Part shown: in pieces, positions 28,177 through 37,430 of the stretch
Layout: each line of letters starts with the position of its first letter
How positions within the stretch are numbered: the first letter of the stretch is position 1
DNA from: Microbacteriaceae bacterium
GTDB taxonomy: Bacteria > Actinomycetota > Actinomycetes > Actinomycetales > Microbacteriaceae
Length of the DNA stretch: 64,000 bases
Reading direction: 5' to 3'
NCBI GenBank assembly: GCA_025464975.1
Contig: JAODMT010000024.1
Location: 574,634 to 638,633, forward strand
The notes under the pieces: model-generated
Told to the model about the DNA's origin: nothing
What the model saw: the letters and a program-made list of their open reading frames with translations, nothing else
Databases searched by the model: none
Position numbers and translations under genes: made by a program

Positions 28177-29172
28177 ATGGACCTCGACGCCTACGCTGCC
28201 GCTCACCGCGATGAATGGGACGAACTTGCCCGGCTGGGCAGCAAGCGGCGGTTTTCGGGGGAGGACTCCGATCGGCTGATCGAGCGATACCAGTCCGGAT
28301 CGAGCCAGCTGTCCGCGATCAAGACGACCTCCGGGCAGTCCGTGCAGGGGGACCGGTTGTCGTTGTCGCTGTCCCGCGCGCGGTTGAGATTCACCGGCGC
28401 GAGCAGCAACGTGCTGAGCCAGTTGCCCGCCTTCTTCGGCGCCCAACTCCCGGCGGCGCTGTTCCGCATCCGTTGGGTCGTGGTCGCCGTGGTGGCGGCA
28501 ACGGCGGTCATCGCCGTCCTGTACGCGGTGTGGGCGCTCAACACCCCCGGCGTGCTGTCGCACTTCGGAACGGCGGAGTTCCGCAAGCAGTTCGTCGAGC
28601 AGGACTTCGTCGGCTACTACTCCAATAACCCTCCGTCGTCGTTCACCGGACAGGTCTGGACCAACAACGCCTGGCTCGCCGCCCAGTGCATCGCCTTCGG
28701 AATCACCGGGGTGTACGCGCCCTACCTCCTGTTCACCAACGCTCAGAACCTGGGGCTCTCGGCTGCCCTCATGGGGTCGCACGACCGGTTGAACATCTTC
28801 TTTCTCTACATCGCTCCGCACGGGCAGCTCGAGCTCTACTCGATCTTCGTCGCCGGGGCCGCCGGCCTGAGCATCTTCTGGTCCTGGATCGCTCCGGGCG
28901 CTCGAACGCGAGGGCAGGCCCTGGCCGAGGAGGGGCGATCCCTGTTCACTGTGGCGATCGGGCTCATCGTCAGCCTGCTGGTCTCGGGAATCATCGAGGG
29001 ATTCGTCACCCGACAGGATTGGCCGTGGGTGATCAAGATCGGCATTGGAACGGTGGCCCTCGGGGCGTTCCTGTATTACCAGTGGGTGATCGGCCGCCGC
29101 GCCCATCGCGCCGGCGAAACCGGCGACCTGACCGAGTTCGAGGCGGGCGCTCGCCGACTCGTCGCCGGCTGA
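28177..29172 (+). CDS. stage II sporulation protein M-like (DUF95/SpoIIM) membrane protein
   Basis: 331 residues. The N-terminus MDLDAYAAAHRDEWDELARLG with the following SGEDSDRLIERYQ is the usual cytoplasmic part of actinobacterial SpoIIM-like proteins. Five or six membrane helices follow, with WTNNAWLAAQCIAFGITGVY and FIAPHGQLELYSIF-like segments (FFLYIAPHGQLELYSIFVAGAAG near residue 210); the PHG/E motif is the family hallmark. Despite the name it has no link to sporulation here. With RDD, MoxR and DUF58 it forms a module thought to concern envelope stress or metal-dependent chaperoning. Confidence 0.9.
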   Translation: MDLDAYAAAHRDEWDELARLGSKRRFSGEDSDRLIERYQSGSSQLSAIKTTSGQSVQGDRLSLSLSRARLRFTGASSNVLSQLPAFFGAQLPAALFRIRWVVVAVVAATAVIAVLYAVWALNTPGVLSHFGTAEFRKQFVEQDFVGYYSNNPPSSFTGQVWTNNAWLAAQCIAFGITGVYAPYLLFTNAQNLGLSAALMGSHDRLNIFFLYIAPHGQLELYSIFVAGAAGLSIFWSWIAPGARTRGQALAEEGRSLFTVAIGLIVSLLVSGIIEGFVTRQDWPWVIKIGIGTVALGAFLYYQWVIGRRAHRAGETGDLTEFEAGARRLVAG

Positions 29173-29240
29173 GTCGCGAGCATCCGGTGGTCGCGTTTCG
29201 GGTGCTGCGTCGGGGTGCCGCGTTCGGGGCGCCGCGTTCG

Positions 29241-29325
29241 GGGGGCAACTTCGCACCTTCGCAGGCGGATTGAGGGACGTTTGGTGTCCTCTCGGGCTGT
29301 CGGCCGGGCGGCGTCCGGGAGCGGG
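29241..29325 (+). repeat. repeat family B, copy 1
   Basis: First of three degenerate ~85-base direct repeats in the SpoIIM-furA gap. It begins GGGGGCAACTTCGCACC, contains GAGGGAC, a seven-base loop and GTCCTCTC (a hairpin), then CGGGCTG and a GGCGGCGTCCGGG block. Just upstream (29200-29240), a short GCGTTCGGGG-type tandem precedes it. Confidence 0.75.
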
Positions 29326-29333
29326 CGCGCTCA

Positions 29334-29420
29334 GGGGGCAACTTCGCACCGTCGCAGGCGGATTGAGGGACGTTTTTTGTCCCCTCGGGGATGACGGGAG
29401 GGCGGCGTCCCCGGGGAGCG
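29334..29420 (+). repeat. repeat family B, copy 2
   Basis: Same unit as at 29241, with GGGGGCAACTTCGCACC, the hairpin GAGGGAC...GTCCCCTC around a T-rich loop, and GGGCGGCGTCCCCGGGG. About 40 of the first 42 bases match copy 1 by eye. Confidence 0.78.
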
Positions 29421-29478
29421 TCGTTTCCCATGGTCGGCCCTGCGTGGCCCGACTCGCCCACGGGCGGGGTCGCCCTCA

Positions 29479-29562
29479 GGGGGCAACTTCGCACCGTCGC
29501 AGGCGGATAAAGGGACGTTTCTTGCCCCTCGGGGAGGTTGCCGAGGCGGCATCCCCGGCGGG
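29479..29562 (+). repeat. repeat family B, copy 3
   Basis: Third unit. The hairpin stem has changed on both sides (AGGGAC facing GCCCCT), which keeps most pairing, and a longer GGGGCAA...TTGCCCC inverted repeat is also possible. It ends about 80 bases before furA. Confidence 0.75.
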
Positions 29563-29605
29563 AAATCCGCGGGAGGCTGAGCGTTCGCCGAGGGAAGCCA
29601 TCCCA

Positions 29606-29637
29606 GTTTTTAGTTATTCACGATTGATGGCATAGTG
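29606..29637 (+). promoter_or_regulatory. A+T-rich furA promoter/operator region
   Basis: A short A+T-rich island (TTTTTAGTTATTCACGATTG then GATGGCATAGT) in otherwise very GC-rich DNA directly before furA. CATAGT at 29631 can serve as a -10 box, which would make the furA transcript nearly leaderless, as known for FurA operons of actinobacteria. The -35 box is poor. FurA autoregulation at this site is inferred. Confidence 0.4.
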
Positions 29638-29642
29638 GGGGC

Positions 29643-30053
29643 ATGACAACCGCCGCCCCTGACCAACTGAGAGCCGCCGGGCTCAAGGTGACTCCGGGAC
29701 GCGTTGCTCTTCTCTCGGCCCTGGATGAGTTCCCCCACTCCAAGGCCGAGACGCTGTGTCTGGCGATCCAGACCGCTCGTCCGGAGATGTCGGTACAGTC
29801 GGTGCACAACGTGCTTGCCGACCTGACCGCGGCCGGGCTCATCCGTCGCATAGAACCGGCCGGATTTTCCGCGCTGTACGAGCGCCGCGTCAACGACAAC
29901 CACCACCACGTGGTCTGCTCGGGATGCGGCGCGATAGAGGACGTCGATTGCGTGCTGGGGGCGGCACCATGCCTCTCGCCGAGCGATGCCAGCGGCTTCA
30001 TCATCGACACGGCCGAAGTAACTTTCTGGGGCTTCTGTCCCGCTTGCGAATAA
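29643..30053 (+). CDS. furA: FurA-type ferric-uptake/peroxide regulator
   Basis: A 136-residue Fur-family repressor. The winged helix includes [23 protein letters not shown] and [22 protein letters not shown]. The metal-binding core [19 protein letters not shown] and the second CxxC (FCPACE at the end) give a structural zinc site plus the His-rich regulatory site. FurA proteins of actinobacteria respond to peroxide and repress the adjacent catalase. katA follows 23 bases later and is almost certainly co-transcribed. A close paralogue is at 38198. Confidence 0.93.
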   Translation: MTTAAPDQLRAAGLKVTPGRVALLSALDEFPHSKAETLCLAIQTARPEMSVQSVHNVLADLTAAGLIRRIEPAGFSALYERRVNDNHHHVVCSGCGAIEDVDCVLGAAPCLSPSDASGFIIDTAEVTFWGFCPACE

Positions 30054-30076
30054 CACTGAAACACAAGGAGATAAAT

Positions 30077-31567
30077 ATGACGGAGAACACCACAAGCCAG
30101 ACCGGAACGCCAGTTCCCAGCGACAGTCATTCGCTCACCGCCGGACCGGATGGCGTCACCGCGCTGCACGATCGCTACCTCGTCGAGAAGCTGGCCCAGT
30201 TCGCCCGGGAGCGCATTCCGGAGCGCATCGTTCACGCTAAGGGCGGCGGAGCGTTCGGTACTTTCACGGTGACCGGCGACGTGTCGGCGTACACCAAGGC
30301 GGCGGTGTTCCAGCCCGGGACCTCCACTGAGACCCTCCAGCGCTTCTCCAGCGTCGCCGGCGAGCAGGGCAGCCCGGACACCTGGCGCGACGTTCGCGGC
30401 TTCTCGGTCAAGTTCTATACGACCGAGGGCAACTACGACATCGTCGGCAACAACACCCCGGTGTTCTTCATTCGCGACGGGATCAAGTTCCCCGACTTCA
30501 TCCACTCCCAGAAGCGCCTGCCCGGCTCGGGACTGCGCGACGCCGACATGCAGTGGGACTTCTGGACCCTCTCGCCGGAATCCGCCCACCAGGTGACCTA
30601 CCTCATGGGCGACCGCGGGCTTCCGAGGTCCTGGCGCGAGATGCCGGGATTCGGATCGCACACCTACCAGTGGATCAACGCCGCCGGTGAGCGGTTCTGG
30701 GTCAAGTACCACTTCGCAACCAACCAGGGCAACGTCGAGATGGAGGGCACGGAGGCCGAGATCATCGCCGGCGCCGACGCCGACTACTACCGCCGCGACC
30801 TGTACGAGGCGATCGAGGCCGGCAACTTCCCGTCCTGGGATGTCTCGGTGCAGATCATGCCGTACGAGGACGCCAAGACCTACCGGTTCAACCCCTTCGA
30901 CCTCACCAAGGTCTGGCCGCACGCCGACTACCCGCTCATCAAGGTGGGAACGCACACGCTGAACCGCAACCCCGAGAACTTCTTCGCACAGATCGAGCAG
31001 GCAGCCTTCTCCCCGGCGAACACGGTTCCCGGCATCTCCATCAGCCCCGACAAGATGCTCATGGCGCGGGTGTTCTCCTACCCGGACGCCCAGCGCTACC
31101 GCGTGGGAACAAACTACAACGAGATCCCGGTGAACGCTCCGATCTCCGCCGTGAACAGCTACTCGCAAGATGGCGCGGCCCGTCACGGCTTCAAGCCGGC
31201 CGGCGCTCCGGTCTACGCGCCCAACTCGTTCGGTGGACCCGTGGCGGATGCCGCGGCCGCCGGTGAGGGCACCTGGGAGAGCGACGGCGAGCTCGTGCGC
31301 GCCGCCGCGACGCTGCACTCCGAGGACAGCGACTTCGGCCAGGCCGGAACGCTCTACCGCGATGTCTTCGATGACGCGGCGAAGCAGCGCTTCCTCGAGA
31401 CCATCACCGGTGCCGTCGGTGGCGTGGTCAACGAGGGCATCCGGGAGCGGGCCATCCAGTACTGGACAAACGTCGACGCCGGTCTCGGTGCCAAGCTTCG
31501 CGCCGAGCTCGCGAAGGGCACGGAGACCCCGAACGAGTCAGCCGAGTACGTCGGCGTCGCCGAATAA
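30077..31567 (+). CDS. katA: monofunctional haem catalase
   Basis: A 496-residue small-subunit (clade 3 size) catalase that dismutates hydrogen peroxide. The active-site histidine is H53 in [13 protein letters not shown]. The distal Asn lies in [14 protein letters not shown] (about residue 126), and the haem-ligand Tyr in [14 protein letters not shown] (about 335). [12 protein letters not shown] and FIHSQKR are further signatures. The ATG at 30077 has AAGGAG six bases upstream; longer readings overlap furA. Paired with furA it forms a peroxide-inducible cassette. Many actinobacteria pair furA with katG instead; here a katA-type enzyme takes that place. Confidence 0.96.
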   Translation: MTENTTSQTGTPVPSDSHSLTAGPDGVTALHDRYLVEKLAQFARERIPERIVHAKGGGAFGTFTVTGDVSAYTKAAVFQPGTSTETLQRFSSVAGEQGSPDTWRDVRGFSVKFYTTEGNYDIVGNNTPVFFIRDGIKFPDFIHSQKRLPGSGLRDADMQWDFWTLSPESAHQVTYLMGDRGLPRSWREMPGFGSHTYQWINAAGERFWVKYHFATNQGNVEMEGTEAEIIAGADADYYRRDLYEAIEAGNFPSWDVSVQIMPYEDAKTYRFNPFDLTKVWPHADYPLIKVGTHTLNRNPENFFAQIEQAAFSPANTVPGISISPDKMLMARVFSYPDAQRYRVGTNYNEIPVNAPISAVNSYSQDGAARHGFKPAGAPVYAPNSFGGPVADAAAAGEGTWESDGELVRAAATLHSEDSDFGQAGTLYRDVFDDAAKQRFLETITGAVGGVVNEGIRERAIQYWTNVDAGLGAKLRAELAKGTETPNESAEYVGVAE

Positions 31568-31581
31568 TCACAATTACGCGG

Positions 31582-31630
31582 TAGTCCACATCACTCAGTA
31601 GTCACATCACACAGCAGTCACAGCACGCAG
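31582..31630 (+). repeat. short tandem repeat after katA
   Basis: About three 16-17 base units (TAGTCCACATCACTCAG, TAGTCACATCACACAG, CAGTCACAGCACGCAG) directly after the catalase stop and before its terminator. No coding role is evident. Confidence 0.65.
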
Positions 31631-31658
31631 CAGTCGACGTTTCGCACTAGTCGACACG

Positions 31659-31692
31659 AAGCGCCCGGTCACTTTAGTGGCCGGGCGCTTTC
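31659..31692 (+). terminator. katA rho-independent terminator
   Basis: A strong inverted repeat, AAGCGCCCGG then TCACT, TT, AGTGG, then CCGGGCGCTT, followed by a short TTTC. It would also work for transcription from the other side of the intergenic region. Confidence 0.75.
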
Positions 31693-31749
31693 GCGTTCCT
31701 GCACGGATCAGCCGCCCGCAGCGCCCGATGACCCGCGGCTGGATCACTC

Positions 31750-31826
31750 AAAACGCAGGAGATTCACCACGGGCGTGCCGCATCCGGCGCCGTTTCGGGC
31801 GGTAGGTGGTGAATGTCCTGCGTTTT
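31750..31826. repeat. palindromic element A, copy 4
   Basis: A 77-bp inverted repeat identical in layout to the copies at 9525-11066: arms 31750-31770 and 31806-31826, one mismatch, 35-base spacer whose sequence is unrelated to the other spacers. It ends eight bases before the DUF58 stop codon. The gap 31568-31834 holds only this element, the terminator and the short tandem repeat. Confidence 0.92.
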
Positions 31827-31834
31827 CGGTGCCG

Positions 31835-33154
31835 TCAGAGTCGGCCGGCCGCCTTCAGCGCGATGTACCGGTCCGCGAGGGCGGGCGGAAGATCACCCGG
31901 CGTGCCCGTGACCACATCGGCACCGAGCTGCCGGATGGCGGCGGAAACGCGAGCGGTGTCCAAAATGGCTCGTTCCGCGGATGCAGCGCGGTAGACGGCG
32001 TCCCGGTCGCCGCGCTCCCGGCTGGCCTCGAGCACGGACGGGTCGGTGACCGACGACACGACGACCGTGTGTTTGCGGGTGAGCTGGGGGAGCATCCCGA
32101 GCAGCCCGCGCGAGCCGCCGGCCGAGTCGACGGAGGTCAGCAGAACCACGAGCGCGTGCCGGCTCGTCACGGATCGAACGAGGGACGGCACCCGTGACCA
32201 GTCCACCTCGATGAGTTCCGGCTCGACCGGCGCCATCGCGTTCACCATTCGGGAGAGCAGATCGGCGCCGACCGCTCCCTGAACCCGTGCCCGCACCCGC
32301 CGGTCGTAGATCACGACGTCGACGCGGTCACCGGCTCGGGTCGCGAGCGCGGCGAGGAGCAGTGACGCCTCGAAGGCGGTGTCGATGCGTGGCTCGTTCG
32401 CGATCCGCGCGGCGGAGGTTCGACCGCTGTCGATCAGGATGACGACCCGCCGGTCCCGCTCCGGTCGCCAGGTGCGCACGACGAGGTCGTTTCGCCGCGC
32501 CGTCGCCCGCCAGTCGATCGACCGCACGTCGTCGCCGCGCACGTATTCGCGCAGCGAGTCGAACTCGGTGCCCTGCCCGCGGATCATCACGCTGGTTCGT
32601 CCGTCGAGCTCGCGAAGCCGGGCGAGACGCGACGGGAGGTGCTTTCGGGAGTTGAACGCCGGCAGAACACGGATTGCTCCCGGCACCGCAATTGACGCCT
32701 GGCGGGCGAGAAGACCGAGCGGGCCGAATGAGCGAACGGTGACTTCGGCGGCGCGGCGCTCCCCGCGCCGAAACGGGGTGAGCGCGGTCGTGATCGCACG
32801 CCGCTCACCGACCGGCACATTGATGCGTGCGCGGGTTGGGCGAGCGCCGGCTGAGGGTTGCCAGCCGTCCCGAACGATTCCCCGGACCCGGCGGCGACCG
32901 GCATTGGTCACGAGAAGCTCCGACGAGACCGTCTCACCGAGACGCACCCGGTCGGGCAGCCTGCGTTCGAGCGTCAGTCGGCGCGGCGATCCGGCGAGCA
33001 GCAGATCGACGATTCCGACGACGGTCACCAGAATCAACCAGAGAAGCAGCCACGTCGGGTCGTCGAACAGCACGATGGGGAGGATGCCGAGTGCGACGAG
33101 CAGCACGAACCATCCGGACCATGCCATCAGCGGCACCCGCGCAGAGGACGGCAC
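31835..33154 (-). CDS. DUF58 domain-containing protein
   Basis: 439 residues. Two N-terminal membrane helices (about 10-55) precede a beta-rich part. The DUF58 core DDVRSIDWRATARRNDLVVRTW lies near residues 210-230, and a VWA-like domain with VVILIDSGRTS follows (a MIDAS-like DxS pattern). DUF58 proteins act with MoxR ATPases; the MoxR stop is only three bases upstream, so they are co-transcribed. The start is GTG 33154; ATG codons slightly downstream are possible. Confidence 0.87.
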   Translation of the reverse strand: MPSSARVPLMAWSGWFVLLVALGILPIVLFDDPTWLLLWLILVTVVGIVDLLLAGSPRRLTLERRLPDRVRLGETVSSELLVTNAGRRRVRGIVRDGWQPSAGARPTRARINVPVGERRAITTALTPFRRGERRAAEVTVRSFGPLGLLARQASIAVPGAIRVLPAFNSRKHLPSRLARLRELDGRTSVMIRGQGTEFDSLREYVRGDDVRSIDWRATARRNDLVVRTWRPERDRRVVILIDSGRTSAARIANEPRIDTAFEASLLLAALATRAGDRVDVVIYDRRVRARVQGAVGADLLSRMVNAMAPVEPELIEVDWSRVPSLVRSVTSRHALVVLLTSVDSAGGSRGLLGMLPQLTRKHTVVVSSVTDPSVLEASRERGDRDAVYRAASAERAILDTARVSAAIRQLGADVVTGTPGDLPPALADRYIALKAAGRL

Positions 33155-33157
33155 ATG

Positions 33158-34144
33158 TTAGATCGGCACCTGCACCTGGCTGAGGATCGAGCGGAGGATG
33201 ACATCGGGCGAGACTCCCTCGAGCTCCGCCTCCGGCCGCAACTGGATGCGGTGGCGCCACACCGGCAGGACCATCACTTGCACGTGGTCCGGGGTGATCG
33301 CGTCGGATCCGTTCAGCCACGCCCACGCCTTAGTGGCGCCGAGCAGGGCGGTGGTTCCGCGGGGACTCACGCCGAGCTTCACCGACGGGCTCTGCCGGGT
33401 TCCCCTCGCGAGGTCCACGATGTACCCGAGGAGGTCCGGGGAGGCGCGCACTTTTCCCACGTCCTGCTGAGCCGCGGCGAGCTGATCGGCGTCGAGAACC
33501 GCGGTGACGCCGGCGCTCTCGAGATTGCGCGGGTTGAATCCGGCCGCGCTCCGGGTGAGAACTTCGACCTCGTCGGTACGCTCCGGTACCTCGAGCACGA
33601 GCTTCAGCAGGAAGCGGTCGAGCTGTGCTTCGGGCAGCGTGTAGGTGCCCTCGTATTCGATCGGATTCTGGGTCGCGGCCACCAGGAACGGAACCGGCAA
33701 CGGGCGGGTCTGGCCGTCGACGCTCACCTGTCGCTCTTCCATCGCCTCGAGCAGGGCGGACTGGGTCTTCGGCGGCGTGCGGTTGATCTCGTCGGCGAGC
33801 AGGATGTTGGTGAACACCGGTCCGGCGCGGAAATCGAATTCCCCGGATCGGGCGTCGTACACGAGCGATCCCGTCACGTCACCGGGCATCAGGTCCGGGG
33901 TGAATTGGACGCGCTTGGTCTCGAGGTTGAGCGAGCGGCTCAGCGTGCGTACGAGCAGCGTCTTCGCCACCCCGGGAACGCCCTCCAGGAGCACGTGCCC
34001 GCCGGTGAGCAGCGCGATGATGAGGCCGGTGACCGCACCATCCTGTCCGACGACCGCCTTGGCGACCTCGGCGCGCACGCGAGAGAACTGCGCCCGAAGA
34101 TCGGATGATGCGGACGGCGCCGGGAACGTTGCGGTATCGGTCAT
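33158..34144 (-). CDS. MoxR-family AAA+ ATPase
   Basis: A 328-residue AAA+ chaperone. Walker A is GVPGVAKT (about residue 55) and Walker B ILLADEINRTPPKTQSALLEAMEE. Sensor 1 is FLVAATQNPIE and the arginine-finger region is LPEAQLDRF. A C-terminal lid domain ends the protein. MoxR ATPases typically remodel VWA-domain partners, here the DUF58 protein. The ATG at 34144 (MTDTATFPAP) was chosen since a longer reading overlaps the DUF4350 gene and is low-complexity. Homologous to the moxR2 (Rv3692) arrangement. Confidence 0.93.
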   Translation of the reverse strand: MTDTATFPAPSASSDLRAQFSRVRAEVAKAVVGQDGAVTGLIIALLTGGHVLLEGVPGVAKTLLVRTLSRSLNLETKRVQFTPDLMPGDVTGSLVYDARSGEFDFRAGPVFTNILLADEINRTPPKTQSALLEAMEERQVSVDGQTRPLPVPFLVAATQNPIEYEGTYTLPEAQLDRFLLKLVLEVPERTDEVEVLTRSAAGFNPRNLESAGVTAVLDADQLAAAQQDVGKVRASPDLLGYIVDLARGTRQSPSVKLGVSPRGTTALLGATKAWAWLNGSDAITPDHVQVMVLPVWRHRIQLRPEAELEGVSPDVILRSILSQVQVPI

Positions 34145-34187
34145 GCGTACATTCTCTCTGGTCGGCTGATGAGCTGGTCGGCTGTGA

Positions 34188-35384
34188 CTAGGTTGGCTGT
34201 GACTGGGTCGGGCGGATGTCGCGGGCGGCGGTCTGCTCAAGGTCGAGCAGGGCGTCCGAGAGTCTCACCAGTTCGCGATCGGTACCCGGCACGGCGTCGA
34301 CGAGCAGCCCTCGGATGGCCGCCGCGTCCCGGCCGGTGATCGCGACGACCGCGGCGATCACCTCGTCGACAGTGGCGAGCCGCGGGAGTCCGCAGATCGA
34401 GCCGAGCCTCGCGATAGTGCCGATTCTCAGCGAATCGAGCGCGTGAAGCCTGGCGCCGCCCCTCTGGTACAGGCGAGCGCGGCCCTCCATCGTCTCGCTC
34501 GCCCGCACGACAACGGGCAGGTTCTCGACGACAAGCGGGCCGAGACGCCGTCCGCGCCAGAACGCCGCCGCGATCGCGACGAGTATGAGGAGCGCGGCGA
34601 CCGAGCCGACCCAGCCGGGGGTGAGCTGCGCAATGCTCCGGGCGCCAGAGACCGAGTCGTCGATCGTGGGAAGGTACCAGACCAATCGGTCGCTGTCGCC
34701 GAGCAGGGTGAGCGCGAGAGCGGCGTTGCCCCGCTCGGACACGTGCTCGTTGCTCAGGGCGTCGGTGGTACCGAGAACGGTCACCGACCGGCCGCCAAAC
34801 CGCACATCGATGAGCGAAAACACGCTCTTTCCGCTGCCGAAACACGCGGTCGCGTCGGTTCCCGGCACGATCAGGCGGTATCCCGTGCCCGTGCCGGTGA
34901 CGGTGCGGGCGTTGGTCGCCGCCCTTAGATCACAGCCGCTCGAGAGCGACGCCTTCTTGACGACTCCCGCCGCGGCAACCTGCGGTGCGAGCACCTTCAG
35001 CTGCGTGAAGGTCGGGCTCAACACCACGATGTGAGTCGCCAGTCGGGCGAGCGAACGCAGTCGGGCCTCGGTGAGATGGCCATCCGGGTCGACGAGAAAC
35101 AGGGTAGACGGGGCGGCCGCGCGCAGACCGGACTCGGCCGCTCGAAAGGTCGAGGGAACGGTGACGCTGACGCCCTGCTGCTTGAGGACCTCGGCGATTG
35201 CCTTGCTTCCGGCCGGGGCCGGATTTGTCGCCGAGAATGGTGTTCCTCCGCTCGCCGCTCCGCGGGCGATCAGCGTGATGAGCGCGACGATGACGGCGAA
35301 TGCGATCGCGATGACCCAAAACAGTGACCGGCGGGTCGCCGCGCGAATCGTCGGGGTCACCGGCTCTGCGATCATCGCGCTCAC
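34188..35384 (-). CDS. DUF4350 domain-containing membrane protein
   Basis: 398 residues. One membrane helix near residues 22-45 is followed by an exported DUF4350 domain (GTPFSATNPAPAGSKAIAEVLKQQGV, LFLVDPDGHL, HIVVLSPTFTQLKVLAPQV). A second helix (WVGSVAALLILVAIAAAFW, about residue 255) leads to a cytoplasmic tail. It overlaps the DUF4129 gene by four bases and precedes MoxR by 43. In M. tuberculosis the same gene order is Rv3690-Rv3693. Confidence 0.85.
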   Translation of the reverse strand: MSAMIAEPVTPTIRAATRRSLFWVIAIAFAVIVALITLIARGAASGGTPFSATNPAPAGSKAIAEVLKQQGVSVTVPSTFRAAESGLRAAAPSTLFLVDPDGHLTEARLRSLARLATHIVVLSPTFTQLKVLAPQVAAAGVVKKASLSSGCDLRAATNARTVTGTGTGYRLIVPGTDATACFGSGKSVFSLIDVRFGGRSVTVLGTTDALSNEHVSERGNAALALTLLGDSDRLVWYLPTIDDSVSGARSIAQLTPGWVGSVAALLILVAIAAAFWRGRRLGPLVVENLPVVVRASETMEGRARLYQRGGARLHALDSLRIGTIARLGSICGLPRLATVDEVIAAVVAITGRDAAAIRGLLVDAVPGTDRELVRLSDALLDLEQTAARDIRPTQSQPT

Positions 35385-36037
35385 GCCGGGGCCGCCAAAC
35401 TCGTGAGCTCCGGCTTCACGGCCCGCAGATCCCGTTCGAGGTCGGCCATGGTTCGGTACACGGCCGCGGTACCCGCGCGGTCCCGGTACCGCACGTCGTC
35501 GAATTCGGATGCCGCGTCGGCAAGCCGACCGGAGAACTCGGGCAGAAGACCCCCCGCTTGCGCCGCGAAGTGCTGAGCCGTCGTGCCGGGGCTCACGGTG
35601 AGTATCGTGCGCTCGGCCAGCCCGCGGGCGATGGCTCGGAAGATTTCCTCGATCGCCACCGCCCAGTCGCCGCGGGACGCCGCGTCCTCGCCGGATCGGC
35701 GAATTGCGGCGGCATCGCGGCTGTCGTCCTGACCGAAGAGGCTGCCTGCGACAGCGCTGCGCCGACCGCGTCGTACCGGTCCGAAGATGATGAACGCCGC
35801 GACGATGGCCGCGACAATGACGAGAACGGTTAGGACGAGGATGGGGCCCTGCAGCGGCGATCCGCTGCCGATCTTCAAGGACTGCAACCAGTCCCAGAAT
35901 GCGGCGGACACGCGATCGAACCAGGTCGGCTGGGCGGCGCGGTACTCAGGCTTGGCCATCTCGTCGATGATCCACTGCCGTGCCTGATTGGCATCCGGAT
36001 CGACCGGAACGTCGATCGGGAGAAGACTCAGCCCCAA
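35381..36037 (-). CDS. DUF4129 domain-containing protein
   Basis: 218 residues. The N-terminus VPVDPDANQARQWIIDEMAKPEYRAAQPTWFDRV is the usual actinobacterial lead-in. One transmembrane helix lies near residues 67-90. The C-terminal DUF4129 domain includes DWAVAIEEIFRAIARGLAERTIL, PGTTAQHFA, and FDDVRYRDRAGTAAVYRTMADLERDL. The start is a TTG at 36037 overlapping the end of the upstream gene by ten bases; this rare codon may limit expression relative to its neighbours. Part of the MoxR module. Confidence 0.83.
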   Translation of the reverse strand: MGLSLLPIDVPVDPDANQARQWIIDEMAKPEYRAAQPTWFDRVSAAFWDWLQSLKIGSGSPLQGPILVLTVLVIVAAIVAAFIIFGPVRRGRRSAVAGSLFGQDDSRDAAAIRRSGEDAASRGDWAVAIEEIFRAIARGLAERTILTVSPGTTAQHFAAQAGGLLPEFSGRLADAASEFDDVRYRDRAGTAAVYRTMADLERDLRAVKPELTSLAAPA

Positions 36038-37305
36038 GGTGATCCGTTTCCCGACCCTGACCGCGGAACGGGCGCCTGCCCTGCCGAACCGGCCGGTGCG
36101 GAACTGCCGGGGAGGAACGGGTCGCGCGCGTCCGGATGCCCGGCCTGACGATCCTCGAGGAACTTGGAGAGCTCGAGGTCGAGCCCCTCCTTCCGGATCC
36201 GCAGGTCGATGTAGAGGAGCGCCGTTGTGGCGGATGCCACGACCGAAGTGATCGACTGGAACACCACGGTTATCACGATGGCGAGCACCGCGGAGCCGAT
36301 GATCACCGCGGCGGCCGTCGGCCCGTTCTGACCCTGCGGGTCGATGAGGGTGTTCACCATCGGAGTGAGGACGGTCAACGGCGTCGAAATGACCTGGCCG
36401 GCGACACCGATGATTACCGAGACCAGCGCGAGGATTCCGAAGGTGCGCCAGAAGAATTCGGAGGTGAGCGTCCAGGATCGGCGCACCGCTTCCCCCAGGG
36501 AGAGCCGCTCGATCATGAGGGCACTGGGTACGAACGCGAGCTTCGTGTTGAGCCAGATGACGATGACGAGCATTCCGAAGCCGCCGAGCACTCCGACGAG
36601 CACGGCGGCGACAGTTCCGGCGTTACCCAGGGTCGAGGCGAGAACGACGATGATCACGACGAGGACCACGACGATGATCGTCGAGGCAAGAATGAGCAGC
36701 GCGCTCCAGCCGATGAGCGCCCAGATCCGGCCGTGTGCGCGCCGCCAGAGCCCCCGAAAGGTAAGTTTCTCGCCGACGGTTCCGCGCGAGACCTCGAGAA
36801 CAATGATTCCCTGCACGATGGCGGCCGCTATCACCGCGAGGAGTGCCGGCACGACCGCGGCAACCCCGATCAACCCAAAGGCGCCCGCCGTGATCTCGCT
36901 CAGGTTCTGCGATGTGCTCGCGCTGACCCGACCAAGCGCCGCGAACGTCACCCCGCTGACCACGAGAACGAGCAACAGGTAAACGCTGCCCTGGATCAGC
37001 AGGGCGGCGCCGAAGGTGGGTCGGGGGTTTCGTCGGAGCACCCGGAAGGAGGCTCCGAGAATGGTGCCGAGGTCGAGAGGCCGAAGGGGGATAAGGCCCG
37101 GCTTCGGGGGAGCGGTCCAGTTCGCCTGATTCGGCTGCCCATTCCGCTGCGGGACGCTCGGCTGCTGAGCGCTCGGCTGCTGAGCCATCGGCTGGGGCGG
37201 CTGGGGCGGCGGGTATCCAGCTGCGGGTGGGGTGGGCGGTGGCGTCGGAGACCGCCCTGCCCCGTCGTCGCCAGTCGGCGGTCTCCAGTGCTGTTCGTCG
37301 GTCAC
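36028..37305 (-). CDS. proline-rich multi-pass membrane protein of the MoxR module
   Basis: 425 residues. An unstructured Pro/Gln-rich N-terminus (about residues 1-70, PPPQPPQPMAQQPSAQQP) is followed by RPLDLGTILGASFRVLRRNPRPTF. That lead-in is typical of proteins labelled glycerophosphodiester phosphodiesterase membrane-domain-like, though no catalytic domain is present. Five or six membrane segments follow, and the C-terminus is Gly/Ser/Pro-rich. The GTG at 37305 begins a five-gene minus-strand operon ending with DUF58. Comparable to the Rv3689 position. Molecular function unknown. Confidence 0.8.
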   Translation of the reverse strand: MTDEQHWRPPTGDDGAGRSPTPPPTPPAAGYPPPQPPQPMAQQPSAQQPSVPQRNGQPNQANWTAPPKPGLIPLRPLDLGTILGASFRVLRRNPRPTFGAALLIQGSVYLLLVLVVSGVTFAALGRVSASTSQNLSEITAGAFGLIGVAAVVPALLAVIAAAIVQGIIVLEVSRGTVGEKLTFRGLWRRAHGRIWALIGWSALLILASTIIVVVLVVIIVVLASTLGNAGTVAAVLVGVLGGFGMLVIVIWLNTKLAFVPSALMIERLSLGEAVRRSWTLTSEFFWRTFGILALVSVIIGVAGQVISTPLTVLTPMVNTLIDPQGQNGPTAAAVIIGSAVLAIVITVVFQSITSVVASATTALLYIDLRIRKEGLDLELSKFLEDRQAGHPDARDPFLPGSSAPAGSAGQAPVPRSGSGNGSPWG

Positions 37306-37430
37306 TTAGATTCCCGTCATTTGTGTCCGCACGGTTTTGCAGGCCATGAGATTATGCTTTCACACTCGACTATTCTTGTGCTAAAGCATTTGAGTACGCC
37401 TCACCCGAGCGATTACCAGAGAACTGGACG

